64,000 nt of DNA from assembly GCA_030761205.1 (NCBI GenBank), contig JAULJL010000004.1:24959172-25023171 (forward strand). Reading direction: 5' to 3'. The DNA is from Fremontodendron californicum (taxonomy: Eukaryota; Streptophyta; Magnoliopsida; Malvales; Malvaceae). The notes beneath the pieces were generated by a model. The model worked only from the letters and a program-made list of their open reading frames with translations, had not been told where the DNA came from and did no database searches. Positions 32,376 to 43,019 of this stretch are shown here, one piece after another. Position 1 is the stretch's first letter. Every line of letters starts with the position of its first letter. The position numbers were made by a program, and so were the translations under genes.

Positions 32376-34895
32376 CTAATGTTCATAAAGAGGTTCTTCT
32401 ACTGGCCTAACAAATCCTTGCAGCGGAGGTATAAGGTCTCTTGATTCTTCTAAGTTAGTGAGGGGAAGAGTCAGATCCTTTAAACCTTGAGCAATTTCAT
32501 CTTCTCCAACTGTGGAAGAAGCCAAATTCTTTCCCTTTTGCTTTAATTCTTGCATCGGGTTGGGCATTACTTCTTCGATAAATGCATCTTTTAGATAAAA
32601 CTTTGCATCTGCGAAATGTGCTTCTGCTATAGTAAATGGCTTAGCGTCTGCAAGGATCGTCTTGACTTGACCGTTTCTGCAATACTTGAGACATTGGTGC
32701 AGAGTTGAGGAGACTACACCATTTTGATGTATCCACGGTCGTCCTAACAACATGTTGTACGTCGTTTTGGCATCGATTACATGGAAAAGTGGACTTGACT
32801 CCATATCTCCAATGAAAAGTTGAAGTCTAAGTTTTCCAAGAGCTCTTTGTCCCCCTTGGTTGAATCCTTGGATCATCAAGCGGCTTTGCATCAATTCGTC
32901 CAAAGGAACTCCCAATTCTTTCATTGTCATCAACGGGAGTATGTTGACAGCAGAACCATCATCGATCAAGATTCTATTGATCTTCTGTTTCCGAGTATAT
33001 CCTACGACGAACAACGGCCGATTATGAGGGGTTGACCCTAGCAATAGATCCTCATCAGAAAAGTTAATTTTCGTAGCACAAGAATGCTCATCAACTTCAA
33101 ATGCTACTGAGTCTGTGTTGTTTTCATTATCTTCATTGCCACCGTTATGGTAACAAGTCATGAAAACCAAATCTTCATTTCTAAGCTGAATTGGCATGAA
33201 TTCGTTTAAAGTGATTTGCCTCCTTGACTTCCTCCCTACTGAATTTTTACCCTGAGATGGCATTTTTGCTTCTTGAGGCACATTGGGCTTTGGAGATTTA
33301 GATGGTTGTTTGATCATCTTAGCTCTTGTAGGCACTTTCACAACTTTTGGAAGATCCTTCTTTTTGCTTTTCCGGCGTGTGACTAGAGTCCAACTATCGT
33401 AATCTTGATTTTGTCTTTGAAGCAAATAGTTGCCCCCACTTCCCTGAAGATCCGCCATCGTACTTGTACTTGGAGTCAGTATGATGGGATCAAAAGAGCC
33501 AAATTTTATGGTTCTATCCAACAAATTGGATTGAGGAACCATATCGACTGATGCCAAATTTGAAGACACCGTTTCTTCTTCAAACTCGATTTTCCCTTCT
33601 TCATAGAGTCGCATGATTCTATCCTTCAAAATAAAGCACTTCTCTAGAGGATGGCTAATCAAGCGATGGTACTTGCAATAATTGGGGTCTTCTACTTTAT
33701 CAGCTTCTTCAGGTCGCTTCATTTCTGGTAACTGAATCAGCTTAGTCTTTAAAAGTTCTTCCAGAATGCTTGAAACATCAGAATCAGGAAAAGGATACTT
33801 CTTTTCTTGCCTCTCCTTCAAGGTGATCTTGCCTTTACTTCTGTCTTGGATAGGAGAAGATTTCGTCTCTTGAGATTGTTTTGACTTGGGAGATATCTTA
33901 AGAGGCTTGGTAGTTACAGCCATGGACTGTTTGCTTTCTCCCTTGTTGACAAAGGTTTTGCCCCCTTTGCGGGTATCTTGTTTTTCCTTGGCTTTCTTTG
34001 GCTCTTGCACCGGAGGTTCTTGATTTCCAGCAGCTGTCATACTCAACTCCATATCATGAGCACGAGTGGCTAATTCTTCAAAGGTCTTAGGCTTGATGCC
34101 TTGAAGAATGTAACGCAAGCCCCAATTCATGCCTTGGATGCACATGTCAAGGGCAGAAGACTCAGACAGTCTTTCTTTGCAGTTAAGGCTCAGATTTCTC
34201 CATCTGTGAATGTAATCAATGACTGGCTCATCCTTCCATTGACGTGAGCTTGTGAGTTCGATCATGCTGACTAAGCGACGAGTGCTGTAGAATCGATTAA
34301 GGAATTCACGCTCAAGTTGTTCCCAGCTGTCAATCGTCCCAGGCTCGAGATCAGTATACCAATCAAAGGCGTTGCTTTTTAGGGAGCGAACGAACTGCTT
34401 CACCATGAGATCCCCATAGGTACCAGCATTATTGCAAGTTTCCACGAAATGTGCAACATGTTGGCGTGGATTTCCTTTTCCATCGAACTGCTGAAACTTT
34501 GGGGGTTGATAGTTCCCAGGCATCCTCAGACGATCGATCCTTTGAGAATATGGTTTTGCATATGTATATGAAGGTTGAGTGACGCTTTCAACTTGATCTT
34601 TGATAGCCTCCTTGATAAGATCCTTGAGCTGACTGGTAGTGACGAGCTCATTGATCTTTTCTTCAGAATCCTTAGCAACTTCCTTGACAGAGTTCTCACC
34701 ATCATCTTGAAAGATTGATTGCCAATTCTGGTTTGAAGCTTCGTTCCTTTTTCCAGTGAGACCGGCGATCTTGTCCATCATGGAAGCGATCTGGTTATCT
34801 TTCTCTTTGATACTTGCTGAAAGAATTTCAACAGATTTTGCCAGAAGTGCAACTTGTTCTTCCAATGATGTGGTGCCAGTTGTCATGACAGCCAT
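32376..34895 (-). CDS. gag: Tat gag-protease polyprotein
   Basis: 839 residues. An N-terminal coiled coil (LEEQVALLAKSVEIL, residues 11-50) is followed by the retrotransposon gag core (about 128-285: FQQFDGKGNPRQHVAHFVET and LEREFLNRFYSTRRLVSMIE). A degenerate zinc-knuckle-like CKYHRLISHPLEKC lies at 407-420, as in other Tat gags. The aspartic protease has LIDDGSAVNILP (643-654) and LLGRPWIH. The frame ends at a TAG after PLYEH, and the same frame continues into the RT; CAG to TAG by C-to-T change is likely, though readthrough cannot be excluded. Gag forms the virus-like particle and the protease cuts the polyprotein. Confidence 0.93.
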   Translation of the reverse strand: MAVMTTGTTSLEEQVALLAKSVEILSASIKEKDNQIASMMDKIAGLTGKRNEASNQNWQSIFQDDGENSVKEVAKDSEEKINELVTTSQLKDLIKEAIKDQVESVTQPSYTYAKPYSQRIDRLRMPGNYQPPKFQQFDGKGNPRQHVAHFVETCNNAGTYGDLMVKQFVRSLKSNAFDWYTDLEPGTIDSWEQLEREFLNRFYSTRRLVSMIELTSSRQWKDEPVIDYIHRWRNLSLNCKERLSESSALDMCIQGMNWGLRYILQGIKPKTFEELATRAHDMELSMTAAGNQEPPVQEPKKAKEKQDTRKGGKTFVNKGESKQSMAVTTKPLKISPKSKQSQETKSSPIQDRSKGKITLKERQEKKYPFPDSDVSSILEELLKTKLIQLPEMKRPEEADKVEDPNYCKYHRLISHPLEKCFILKDRIMRLYEEGKIEFEEETVSSNLASVDMVPQSNLLDRTIKFGSFDPIILTPSTSTMADLQGSGGNYLLQRQNQDYDSWTLVTRRKSKKKDLPKVVKVPTRAKMIKQPSKSPKPNVPQEAKMPSQGKNSVGRKSRRQITLNEFMPIQLRNEDLVFMTCYHNGGNEDNENNTDSVAFEVDEHSCATKINFSDEDLLLGSTPHNRPLFVVGYTRKQKINRILIDDGSAVNILPLMTMKELGVPLDELMQSRLMIQGFNQGGQRALGKLRLQLFIGDMESSPLFHVIDAKTTYNMLLGRPWIHQNGVVSSTLHQCLKYCRNGQVKTILADAKPFTIAEAHFADAKFYLKDAFIEEVMPNPMQELKQKGKNLASSTVGEDEIAQGLKDLTLPLTNLEESRDLIPPLQGFVRPVEEPLYEH

Positions 34896-34969
34896 TACTC
34901 CAGAACTTGATTTTGGAGTAGATGATGGAATAGGCTTGTTGCTTGAGTAGCTATCTTGTTCTTTGTATG

Positions 34970-35245
34970 TTAACTGACGACTTGCACTTGATCCTCGAGG
35001 AGAATCGACTTGTTCAGCGAAACTTCTTCTAAGTCTTGAATTGGAGAAGAAGTGTCATAGAGAGGGTTTTGATTGAGCACCGGAAAAGTTTGCTCATACA
35101 ATTCAGCAAGAGTTTTGGTCTTGCTCCTAGTGCCATAAGGATGAGCGGGGATATCAACGCTTGATGATGAAGTGGGGTAGACTGCAGGATTAGCTCGAGC
35201 AGGCTTGAGAGTTGGTTTGTTAGCAAGGTTCTTCTTGGGAGCCAT
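34970..35245 (-). CDS. short leader ORF upstream of Tat gag
   Basis: About 91 residues beginning MAPKKNLANKPTLKPARANP and ending LLEDQVQVVS; contains AHPYGTRSKTKTLAELYEQ. It lies between the primer-binding site and gag, in a different frame from the main gag ORF. Basic and low in complexity. In related Tat elements a MAPKK-like start precedes the gag core (from memory), so this is probably the true N-terminus of gag cut off by a frameshift; a separate peptide is the alternative. Confidence 0.6.
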   Translation of the reverse strand: MAPKKNLANKPTLKPARANPAVYPTSSSSVDIPAHPYGTRSKTKTLAELYEQTFPVLNQNPLYDTSSPIQDLEEVSLNKSILLEDQVQVVS

Positions 35246-35296
35246 TGTAACTTGATAACTTGAGTTTTGAAGAAAAGAGATGAAAGGCAGAGATTG

Positions 35297-35313
35297 TCCC
35301 ACTGGGCGTGCCA
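35297..35313 (-). other. primer-binding-site region of the Tat element
   Basis: Minus strand TGGCACGCCCAGTGGGA, a few bases after the LTR end TGTACA. The TGGCxCGCCCxGTGGGAC form is typical of Tat-type elements. Confidence 0.7.
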
Positions 35314-35318
35314 AAATT

Positions 35319-36411
35319 TGTACACACAAATTTTATGTCAAAAATATGACAAGAAAAATTTGGAGTCAAATAAGAATTTTATTAATCAAACTTTGAGGTT
35401 ACAATCTCTGAATATTCTTAAAGAAAGAAATCCTTTGATTCTTTTCTTCAGTAAAACTTTGATCCAAGGGTCTTCACGCCTTGATCTTGAATCGGTGAGA
35501 TCTGCTTCAAGGGTCTTCTAGACTTGGTCTTGAAAAACAGGAATTATCTCCTTTCCTTTGATGAACAAGATCGGAGAGCAGCTTCTTAGAGAATTCTCAA
35601 GAACAAGCACCGCGTTCTTAGAATTTCTCTAATTTCTTCTTAAGAATTTTGAGAGGATTTGGCTCTTCAAAATCTTCTTCTCTTCAGGCTTTCTGAGTTG
35701 TGAATTTGTGTTAAGAGGAGGTCTCTATTTATAGTGGTAGCTAGCCAGGTGAAAAAGAGTTTTAAAAGAACTCATCCTCCTTATTTATCTCTTAATTAAT
35801 TTAATTAAATTAGAGATAAAGCTTCATTATTTATCCCTTAATTAATTAATTAAATTAGAGATAAAATATTTTTTTATCACTTAATTAATTAATTAAATTA
35901 GAGATAAAATATTTATTTATCTCTTAATTAATTAATTAAATTAGAGATAAAATATTTATTTATCTCTTAATTAATTTAATTTAATTAGAGATAAAACTTT
36001 ATTATTTATCTATTAATTAATTTAATTTAATTAGAGATAAAAATTTATTATTTATCTCTTAATTAATTTAATTAAATTAGAGGTAAAACTTTATTATTTA
36101 TCTCTTAATTAATTTAATTTAATTAGAGATAAAAATTTATTATTTATCTCTTAATTAATTTAATTTAATTTAATTAGAGGTAAAATAATTATGACACATG
36201 GGTGAAATTTGATTGGATAACCCATGAATCCTTGCAATTTGATTGGTCAAACCATGTGTACATATTTAATTAATTATAAAATAATTAATTATAATATGAT
36301 AATATCAATTTCACATGGTAATGTATAATTTAATTAAAAATTTCTTAATTACAAGAAATTTCAATTAACACGTGGCAATTTGTAATTGGTTACAAATTTT
36401 CTCCTTCTACA
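35319..36411 (-). repeat. 5' LTR of the Tat element
   Basis: 1093 bases, with U3 palindromic array at about 35786-36183. The outer end CTACA is followed by the duplication AACAT (36412-36416). Confidence 0.95.
35726..35733 (-). promoter_or_regulatory. TATA box of the Tat 5' LTR
   Basis: Minus strand TATAAATA in ACTATAAATAGAGACC, downstream of the palindromic U3 array, directing transcription toward gag. Confidence 0.7.
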
Positions 36412-36416
36412 AACAT

Positions 36417-37510
36417 GTTCATGTGCAATGTACATGACCATATATTAGTATATATAAATATAGCTAGCATACATAAAAAGTTTAAGTATCGAAATGAAAA
36501 CAAAAATAAATATTAAAAATAGAAGAAAGTAAAAAACCTTTAAGTTTTTTTCTTAAAAACAAAATGATCAAACACCGAGTCCGATCAAAAGTTTCAGCAA
36601 TTTTTTTCACAATGTAAATAACAAAATTATTCTCATCCAAAATAAATACTAAAAAACTTAAACTACATTAGTTAATTATTTTTTAAGTTTTAATTAATAT
36701 TTTATATAATAATATTTATTTAGGGTATGAAAATTAATTATGTGAAGTTAAAACAAAATATTTCTACTACAATCAAACAAGTATTAAACTAATTTTTTAA
36801 CATGTATATAATGCACAAAATTTAAACATATATAAAATGGTTTCAAGTGACAGATTTATATAATGAAATTATAAATTAAACAATTTCTTTCATTATATTG
36901 AATCAATATGAATTTTAGTTTTACTTTCTATGCCAAAAAAAATCCAAGTAGTTTTCATACTATATTCATGTATATACAAAATTTGCACAACTTCATCATA
37001 AATATTAATAAATTTTAAATTTTAAAGAAAAAAATTAACTTACTATTAATATGGTTTTAAGATCACAAAGACAAATGTTTAATGATTTTATCGGTAGAAG
37101 AAGTTTTTACCATATATACTTTGTACAATTGTGATGGGCTTTCAAGAAGATAAAAATACACAGTTTTTTATAATAACTATTGTGGATTTGTTTGCATCAA
37201 AAGAAAATTATGGTGGATTTGTAGATCGAAGGTTTGTCTTTTTATTTTATTTTTTATTTTAAATTTCATCCAATCTCATATTTTTCTTTTCTTCGTATCT
37301 TCTTTGAAAATTTTGACTGTTTAACGTGGGTCACCTTTACTAAATCATTTCTTTTGTAGATTTTTTTGAAAAATGAGAACTGAACTTTTAGTACTTTTTG
37401 ACAAATTGATAATGAATTTTGAGAATTGATTTTTATCATAAAATTTGTAAATAGTTGACTAAATATTTAATAATTTTAGTATACTGTTCTTCATGTACGA
37501 AATACCCAAA
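36417..37510. other. AT-rich stretch right of the Tat element
   Basis: Very AT-rich with no gene or repeat family recognised. Confidence 0.4.
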
Positions 37511-37522
37511 AATATATATTTT

Positions 37523-37628
37523 CTTTTTTTTTTTTTGATAATTGGGTAAGGGGAGGGGTTGCTTGGGTTTGAACCCAAGACTTCATGCCCTCAAGACTCT
37601 TAGCCACTCAGCCAAGAGCTTGTTGGCA
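37523..37628 (-). mobile_element. tRNA-derived SINE, about 105 bp
   Basis: On the minus strand it begins GCCAACAAGCTCTTGG, contains an RNA polymerase III A-box-like TGGCTGAGTGGC and a B-box-like GGTTCAAACCC about 35 bases later, and ends in an A-run with one G (complement of the T-run at 37523-37534). It is flanked by a perfect 12-bp duplication AATATATATTTT (37511-37522 and 37629-37640). Short size, A and B boxes, poly-A tail and long duplication together indicate a SINE. The flank is low-complexity, which weakens the duplication as evidence. The ORF at 37542-37751 is incidental. Confidence 0.7.
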
Positions 37629-37640
37629 ATATATATTTTT

Positions 37641-39403
37641 ATATTTTCTTTGTCCCATTGTATTTGTACATATTTTTTTTCTTTTGGATATCTCAAAATT
37701 ATATCATTTCTTTTAACACTTAATGCTCTTATTTTTTTTTATATATTTTAAAGTTATTTTTATTTTTTTTAATATTAAAAATTATAAAATATAAATTTTA
37801 TAAAAATGTAAAATACACCAAAAATGATTTTTTTTTAAATTCTTAAAAATCAAAAGAAGAAAAAGAATATGACACAAAAAGAATAATTAAATAATAAAAA
37901 AATTCAATATTTTCCTTTATTTCTATTTCTTATTCTAATTGTATTTAAGATGCATTTTTTTTGGCACTCTGTAATCGGATTTAGGCATTTAGCCTATCAC
38001 ATCGAGGCTATTTTAGTTATGACTTTCGCAACATTGGATTACTAAATCCAGCTTTTCGGTAACTTCTCCAACCTTCCCACGCCACATTGGAAAAGGAAAA
38101 GGTTCAAATCAATTTATCATTGATTTTTGATTATTTTTATTAAATTAAAAAATATAATGATAAAATTATATCTAATATGATATAAATATCGGATCGATTT
38201 AAAATTTTATATATACAATGAGTATAATTATATTACTAAATCTAACGATTAATTTATTAAAATATCAATTGTGCACGCAAAATTATAAATGTGTAAAACT
38301 AATTAATTTTGTTTCAGTATAATTTGATTCCTATTTAAATATAAATAATAAATTAAGTCTATCATTTTAAATAAAATAATATATTTATACCTTATTTCAA
38401 AAAAAAAAAAAAATGCTAAGCTTTAATAAGTCCACTATTTATTTTTTTATAAATAAGTCAGCCCCCTACCAAAGCCTTTTTTTTTTCTCTATAGAGAACC
38501 TTAACCATTGAGACCTAATAATCTTTAATCTTAAGTGGAACATATAAATCATATTTATGAGATAAAAGATAGTTTATTACTTCTTAATATATAACCCAAG
38601 ATAATGTGAAAAAACAATGTTTATTTGCTTTTTATAAAGTCTCTAAATCTAATTAAGTGGGAATTTTATTAGACAAATTGATTAGTGTAATTTGACCTAT
38701 CAACAAGAAGGAAGAAAAAATAATAAGAATTAAGATCAAATTTGTCATTGAAGGTCAATACTGAATTTTGTCAATTTACTTCAATTTCATTGAATTTTAT
38801 CATTGTATTTTTAAATTTGATGATTTTTTAATATATAAAGTAACAAAATTGGTGAAAGTTTATCATCTACATTAAATTTACAATTTCGTTGTATTTTATC
38901 CAAAAATCATAGAAATTTAAAGTATAGTGGTAAAATTTGTCATTTGCAATAACATAAAAATTCATTAAATATTTCAATTTTGTTATTTTTGCTCAAAATC
39001 AACAAAATTGAAAACATAGGACAAATTAAAATTCAATAAAATGTATAGAAATACAGTGACAAAATTTAATACTGAATCATAATAAAGTGACAAATTTTAT
39101 TTCAATCTCAAAAAGATATAAAAAAAAAACGAATGATTCAATTAATAAATTCATCTATTCTAATAATAAATGATTTTGAGTTGAGTTTTATCCATGGCTC
39201 CTTTTCAACATTATTTATTTATTAGGAGAAACCTTCTCGATCAGCAACAATTGTGACTCTTGTAGAGTTATGATATTACTTAATTACTTTTGATCATGTG
39301 AAGAAGTGGGCAATGTAACTATCTATCTCATATATATTTAATCAAAAACTAAAAGGAAAAAGAAAGGAAATCAAATTACTTGGCTAAATCCTTATTCAGA
39401 GTC

Positions 39404-39434
<31 letters not shown>

Positions 39435-40386
39435 AAGAAAGAAGAAGCATATGATCTGAAACCCAATCAAGAAGCAATGAAGGTGTGAACCAAATCTTTT
39501 TTCTTTTCTAAAGGCAGATAGAAGGAGCTACGCGGGGAATAAAGATTATGTGCCAAAGCCAAACACAGAAAAATAAAAGTAATCACGATTATCTTAATAT
39601 AACAATAATAATAAATAATAAACTATGTAGTATTCTTCTTCTTTATATAGTTGAAGATACTTACCTTGTTGATAAAATGGAGGAAAAAGTCTCTCACGGT
39701 GGATGGAATCGGCTGCCTCCTCCTTTCCTCTCCTCTTGTTGGAGAAAAAGAAAAAGAAAGAATTTTAAGTAAAGAAAAAGAGAAGAATGGTCTGTTGAAT
39801 TTTCTAAAAGGGTCTAACAAAAGTATGGTAATAATTCAAGGAAAGAGCTACCCCTTATACCTCATAATTTTCATCTTTATTATATATTATGGTTAAACTT
39901 TGAAGTGGTTATAATTTCTTTAAGGTTATGAGAGGGCTTGTTGAAGTGATGAATGATGTTCTAGTATTAGAGAAAGAAGTAATTTCAACATGTATATTAG
40001 TGGGAAGAAATTAAAAATTTTATGTTGGGGGTCGGAATAAAAAAAAAATCAAATTATAAATTTTTTAGAAAGACCAAAACTTATCTTATCAGTTTTTGGT
40101 TAGATAATACTTAAAATGAAAAGAGCTTTTAAGAGCCAAGGGAGCCCAAAACCTCTGCCAGCCCTTTTTGGATCTGTTCGACTGTCCCTATGTGAAATAG
40201 AATAGAAGTTATTTTTAATTAATATAACAATATTATTATTTTAATTTATGCACTAGATCAACAATATGTTGAGGCTTAAGACAATAGGCAGCTACATTTA
40301 TGTAAGTAATTTCTGTTGTTTATTTAGTGATGTGAAAGACACAATCTCCCATTTTTTTTCTGTCTGCTGGATTGTCATTGTTGAGT
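37641..40386. other. AT-rich intergenic stretch
   Basis: No gene recognised. Contains an A-run of 29 at 39404-39432. Several small ORFs around 39548-39896 on both strands have Lys/Arg-rich low-complexity content and no family features. Confidence 0.4.
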
Positions 40387-40604
40387 AGGGTTTATTGTTG
40401 CCTGTAGCTTGAATGTCAAGAGGAAACGCCCTTGCTATTAAGTTTTCGATTGTTGAATGGTCAATTTCAATTGATGCAATTATAATAAATAAAATGGGGT
40501 TTATTGTTTCCTGTAGCTTGAATGTCAAGAGGAAAGCACATGCTATCCATGCTATAAGTTTTCGGTTGCTATATGGTCATTTTCAATGGATGCAATAATC
40601 AATA
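40387..40604. repeat. 107-bp tandem duplication
   Basis: Two copies of a block beginning GGGTTTATTGTTGCCTGTAG or GGGTTTATTGTTTCCTGTAG and running through CTTGAATGTCAAGAGGAAA, TAAGTTTTCG and GATGCAAT; starts at about 40388 and 40497. The copies differ by small indels. The 60-76-codon ORFs across it on both strands are products of the duplication. Confidence 0.85.
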
Positions 40605-42980
40605 AATTTTTTTTAAAGAAAAATACTCGTAAAAACTAAAAATGTTTATGAGTTGAACAAAATCGGGTCAAGTCTAATTAATCTTTGGAAGTCCTTACCC
40701 AAAGACCAACCTGTCCTACCGACCAAATCGAATTTTAAGTTTTTATTAATTAATTAATATCTCTAATGGGATTGAATCCAAGCTTCATAACTTTGCCCAA
40801 CATCCGACTTAAATCGGGTCAGGTCTGCGAGCCGATGGGTAACCCGACCAACATACGTACAAATCTAGTAAAGAATAAATTTAAAAAAACTCAATTGAAA
40901 ATTTCATGAAAAATTGAAAATTACCTAACTAAATTTTAAGAGTGTTTCTCAAATGTTGTCTCAAATGTTTCGCAAAGATTTTTTAATCATTATCTAAATA
41001 AAATAGATTAACCTAAATTACTTAAAGATGAAAAATTAATTTTACATGTAGCAAATATATATATATATATAATTAAAAATTGTTATTCATCATTTATCTA
41101 ATAATTAATGAGAATTACGAAGCGTTAATTTTTTTTTTTTTTTTTAACTTAAAAAAACATAACATAAAACATCAATATAAAAATTTATATTTAATTTTTG
41201 AGAGGGCTAAATTATAATTTATTAACTTGTTAAAATAAAATTTCATACAAGTAATTTTTTATTTAAAAATTTCATAAAAGTCAAAAAGAATTTTAAAAAC
41301 ACTTAGGGGTGTTTGGTATGAGGTGTTCATTTCAAAAATTAGGGTGATCTGCATTCAGTAACAGTAATCTTAAATCATTGAGGTGATAAGATCATTGTCT
41401 TAAAAAGTGATTTGATTCTCATCGAAAATGATGGAAAAGTTTATCACCGTGGGAAAATAATCTTTTATGTGATTTTATACTAATTTGTCATGATAATAGC
41501 GAGAAAAAGTACGTGTGAAAAATTGCTAACTAATCTTTAGCGTAGATCTCTAAACTTGACTAAAAATTTGTGACCTTTGTATTTTAAGGTGATGATAGCA
41601 GTAGCTTTGTTGTCTTATAATTTTTGTATTCTATCCTTATTATGATATAAGTTTTTGTGTATTTTATCTTGAAACATTTTTTTGAAAAGGAAAAATCTGA
41701 ATACTAAAAAAAATAAGTGAAAAAATGTCTATATAAAAAAAAAAAGTAAGTTTTTTTTCTTTTTTGAGAAAATTATTTTGAATATTTTGTATTCGGTGAT
41801 TTTTTTTCTTGTAATATCAAATATTGTGATTTACTATCACTAATGATTTATAATGTTATATCAAATATGATAATATAAAATCATTAATAATCAAATCACT
41901 TTGCTAATCTTATCATTATGACAATTAAGTCATCACAATGATTCTACAAGTAATACCAAACACTATCTAAAATGTCTCATCTCCTCTCTCTTCATTTCGC
42001 TTTGAAAAAGTTAGTTACTTTTCTTCCAATTCGTATTTACAAAGTTCCATTCCCCGCCCCCCCCCCCCCTTTTTTTTTTTTCCTTTTCTTTTTGACCTTT
42101 TTCTGTCTCCATCTCTGCATTTGGTCATGAAACCTCTTTCGACATGACCGAAAAGCAACATTGCAGCACTCGTTTTTAATCGTCACTCATCACCCAATAC
42201 CAACAGCACCCATGTAAAAATTAAACTGTTATGTTTCCTCGTTTCTTAATTAGACTGCTTTGACAAAGACAACTTGTGACTTTATCGACCCTTTTCACAT
42301 TATGAATATTAGAATTTCATATACTCCAATGTGAGTGAAAATAATAAATTATATTTTAAAAAAATTAAATATAAAAAAATAAATAGTTTTTATAAATGAG
42401 TATTTTTTGTAAGTGGGTAATTTTTTTAAAAATGAGTAGTTTTTTAGAAGTAATGAGTACTTTTTTAAAAGATTATTATATAAAATATTAAAAGACATAA
42501 TAACTCTTATTCATTTTTATTTTTATTTTTTAACATTTCTTTTCTTAGTAGGGTGAAAGAAAATTAGAAAGATAAAAAATTGGAGGAGAAAAGTGAAAAG
42601 ATGAAAAACATATTTTTTCTTTTTATTGGTGTGCTTGGTAGAAAAGATGAAAAAGTGAAAAGAAAATTGCTTGATAAAATTGAAAAATGAAAAGAAAGAA
42701 AATGAAAAGTATATTGTTTTAGCATTATACTCATTGTAAGTTAAAATGATTCACACCACTCTCATTTTCTTTTCTTTTTTCTTTTTTTTTTCTTCAATTT
42801 GGAGTGATTTGTTTTTGTTAATAACTGTGAAAAATAATAATCTTTTATATTTTATTTCCTACCAATCACACTCAAAATTCATTTTCTTTCCACTTTTTCA
42901 CACTCATCTTTCCATCCTTCCACTTTTTCACTCTACTAAGCACAACCTTAATGGTTTTTTTTGTTGTATTTTCAATGACT
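40605..42980. other. AT-rich intergenic stretch
   Basis: No gene recognised. Contains a C-run next to a T-run (42054-42080) and AG/TC-rich tracts at 42540-42930. The ORF 42746-42982 is a translation of a pyrimidine-rich tract. Confidence 0.4.
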
Positions 42981-43014
42981 GAGTTGGTGTCACTTGACTC
43001 AGTGACACCAACTC
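42981..43014. other. perfect 14-bp hairpin
   Basis: GAGTTGGTGTCACT, loop TGACTC, AGTGACACCAACTC; the pairing extends outward for four of the next five positions. Origin unknown: it could be an inverted remnant of a small foldback element or the site of an inverted duplication. Confidence 0.8.
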
Positions 43015-43019
43015 AATCA

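Larger units (their letters stand above)
12286..36411 (-). mobile_element. 24.1-kb Tat-lineage Ty3/gypsy retrotransposon
   Basis: A complete insertion on the minus strand. LTRs lie at 35319-36411 (5') and 12286-13387 (3'); both run TGTAGAAGG to TGTGTACA on the minus strand. The flanks AACAT at 12281-12285 and 36412-36416 are a perfect 5-bp duplication. A primer-binding-site region follows the 5' LTR and a purine tract precedes the 3' LTR. Coding order is gag-protease, RT, RNase H, second (archaeal-type) RNase H, integrase. The second RNase H is diagnostic of the Tat lineage. About 15 kb between pol and the 3' LTR holds an antisense PMD gene, captured host fragments and a nested Athila-like element. 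The two LTRs differ at only about four bases plus one 9-bp indel by eye, so insertion is recent, although pol carries nonsense and frameshift lesions. Confidence 0.93.

Noticed and set aside
37542..37628. Possible minus-strand tRNA gene (A- and B-box motifs)
   Set aside because: No cloverleaf with paired acceptor ends; the A-run and 12-bp flanking duplication point to a SINE.
39548..39896. Cluster of small ORFs on both strands
   Set aside because: Low-complexity Lys/Ser-rich translations of an AG-rich tract; no start context or homology recognised.
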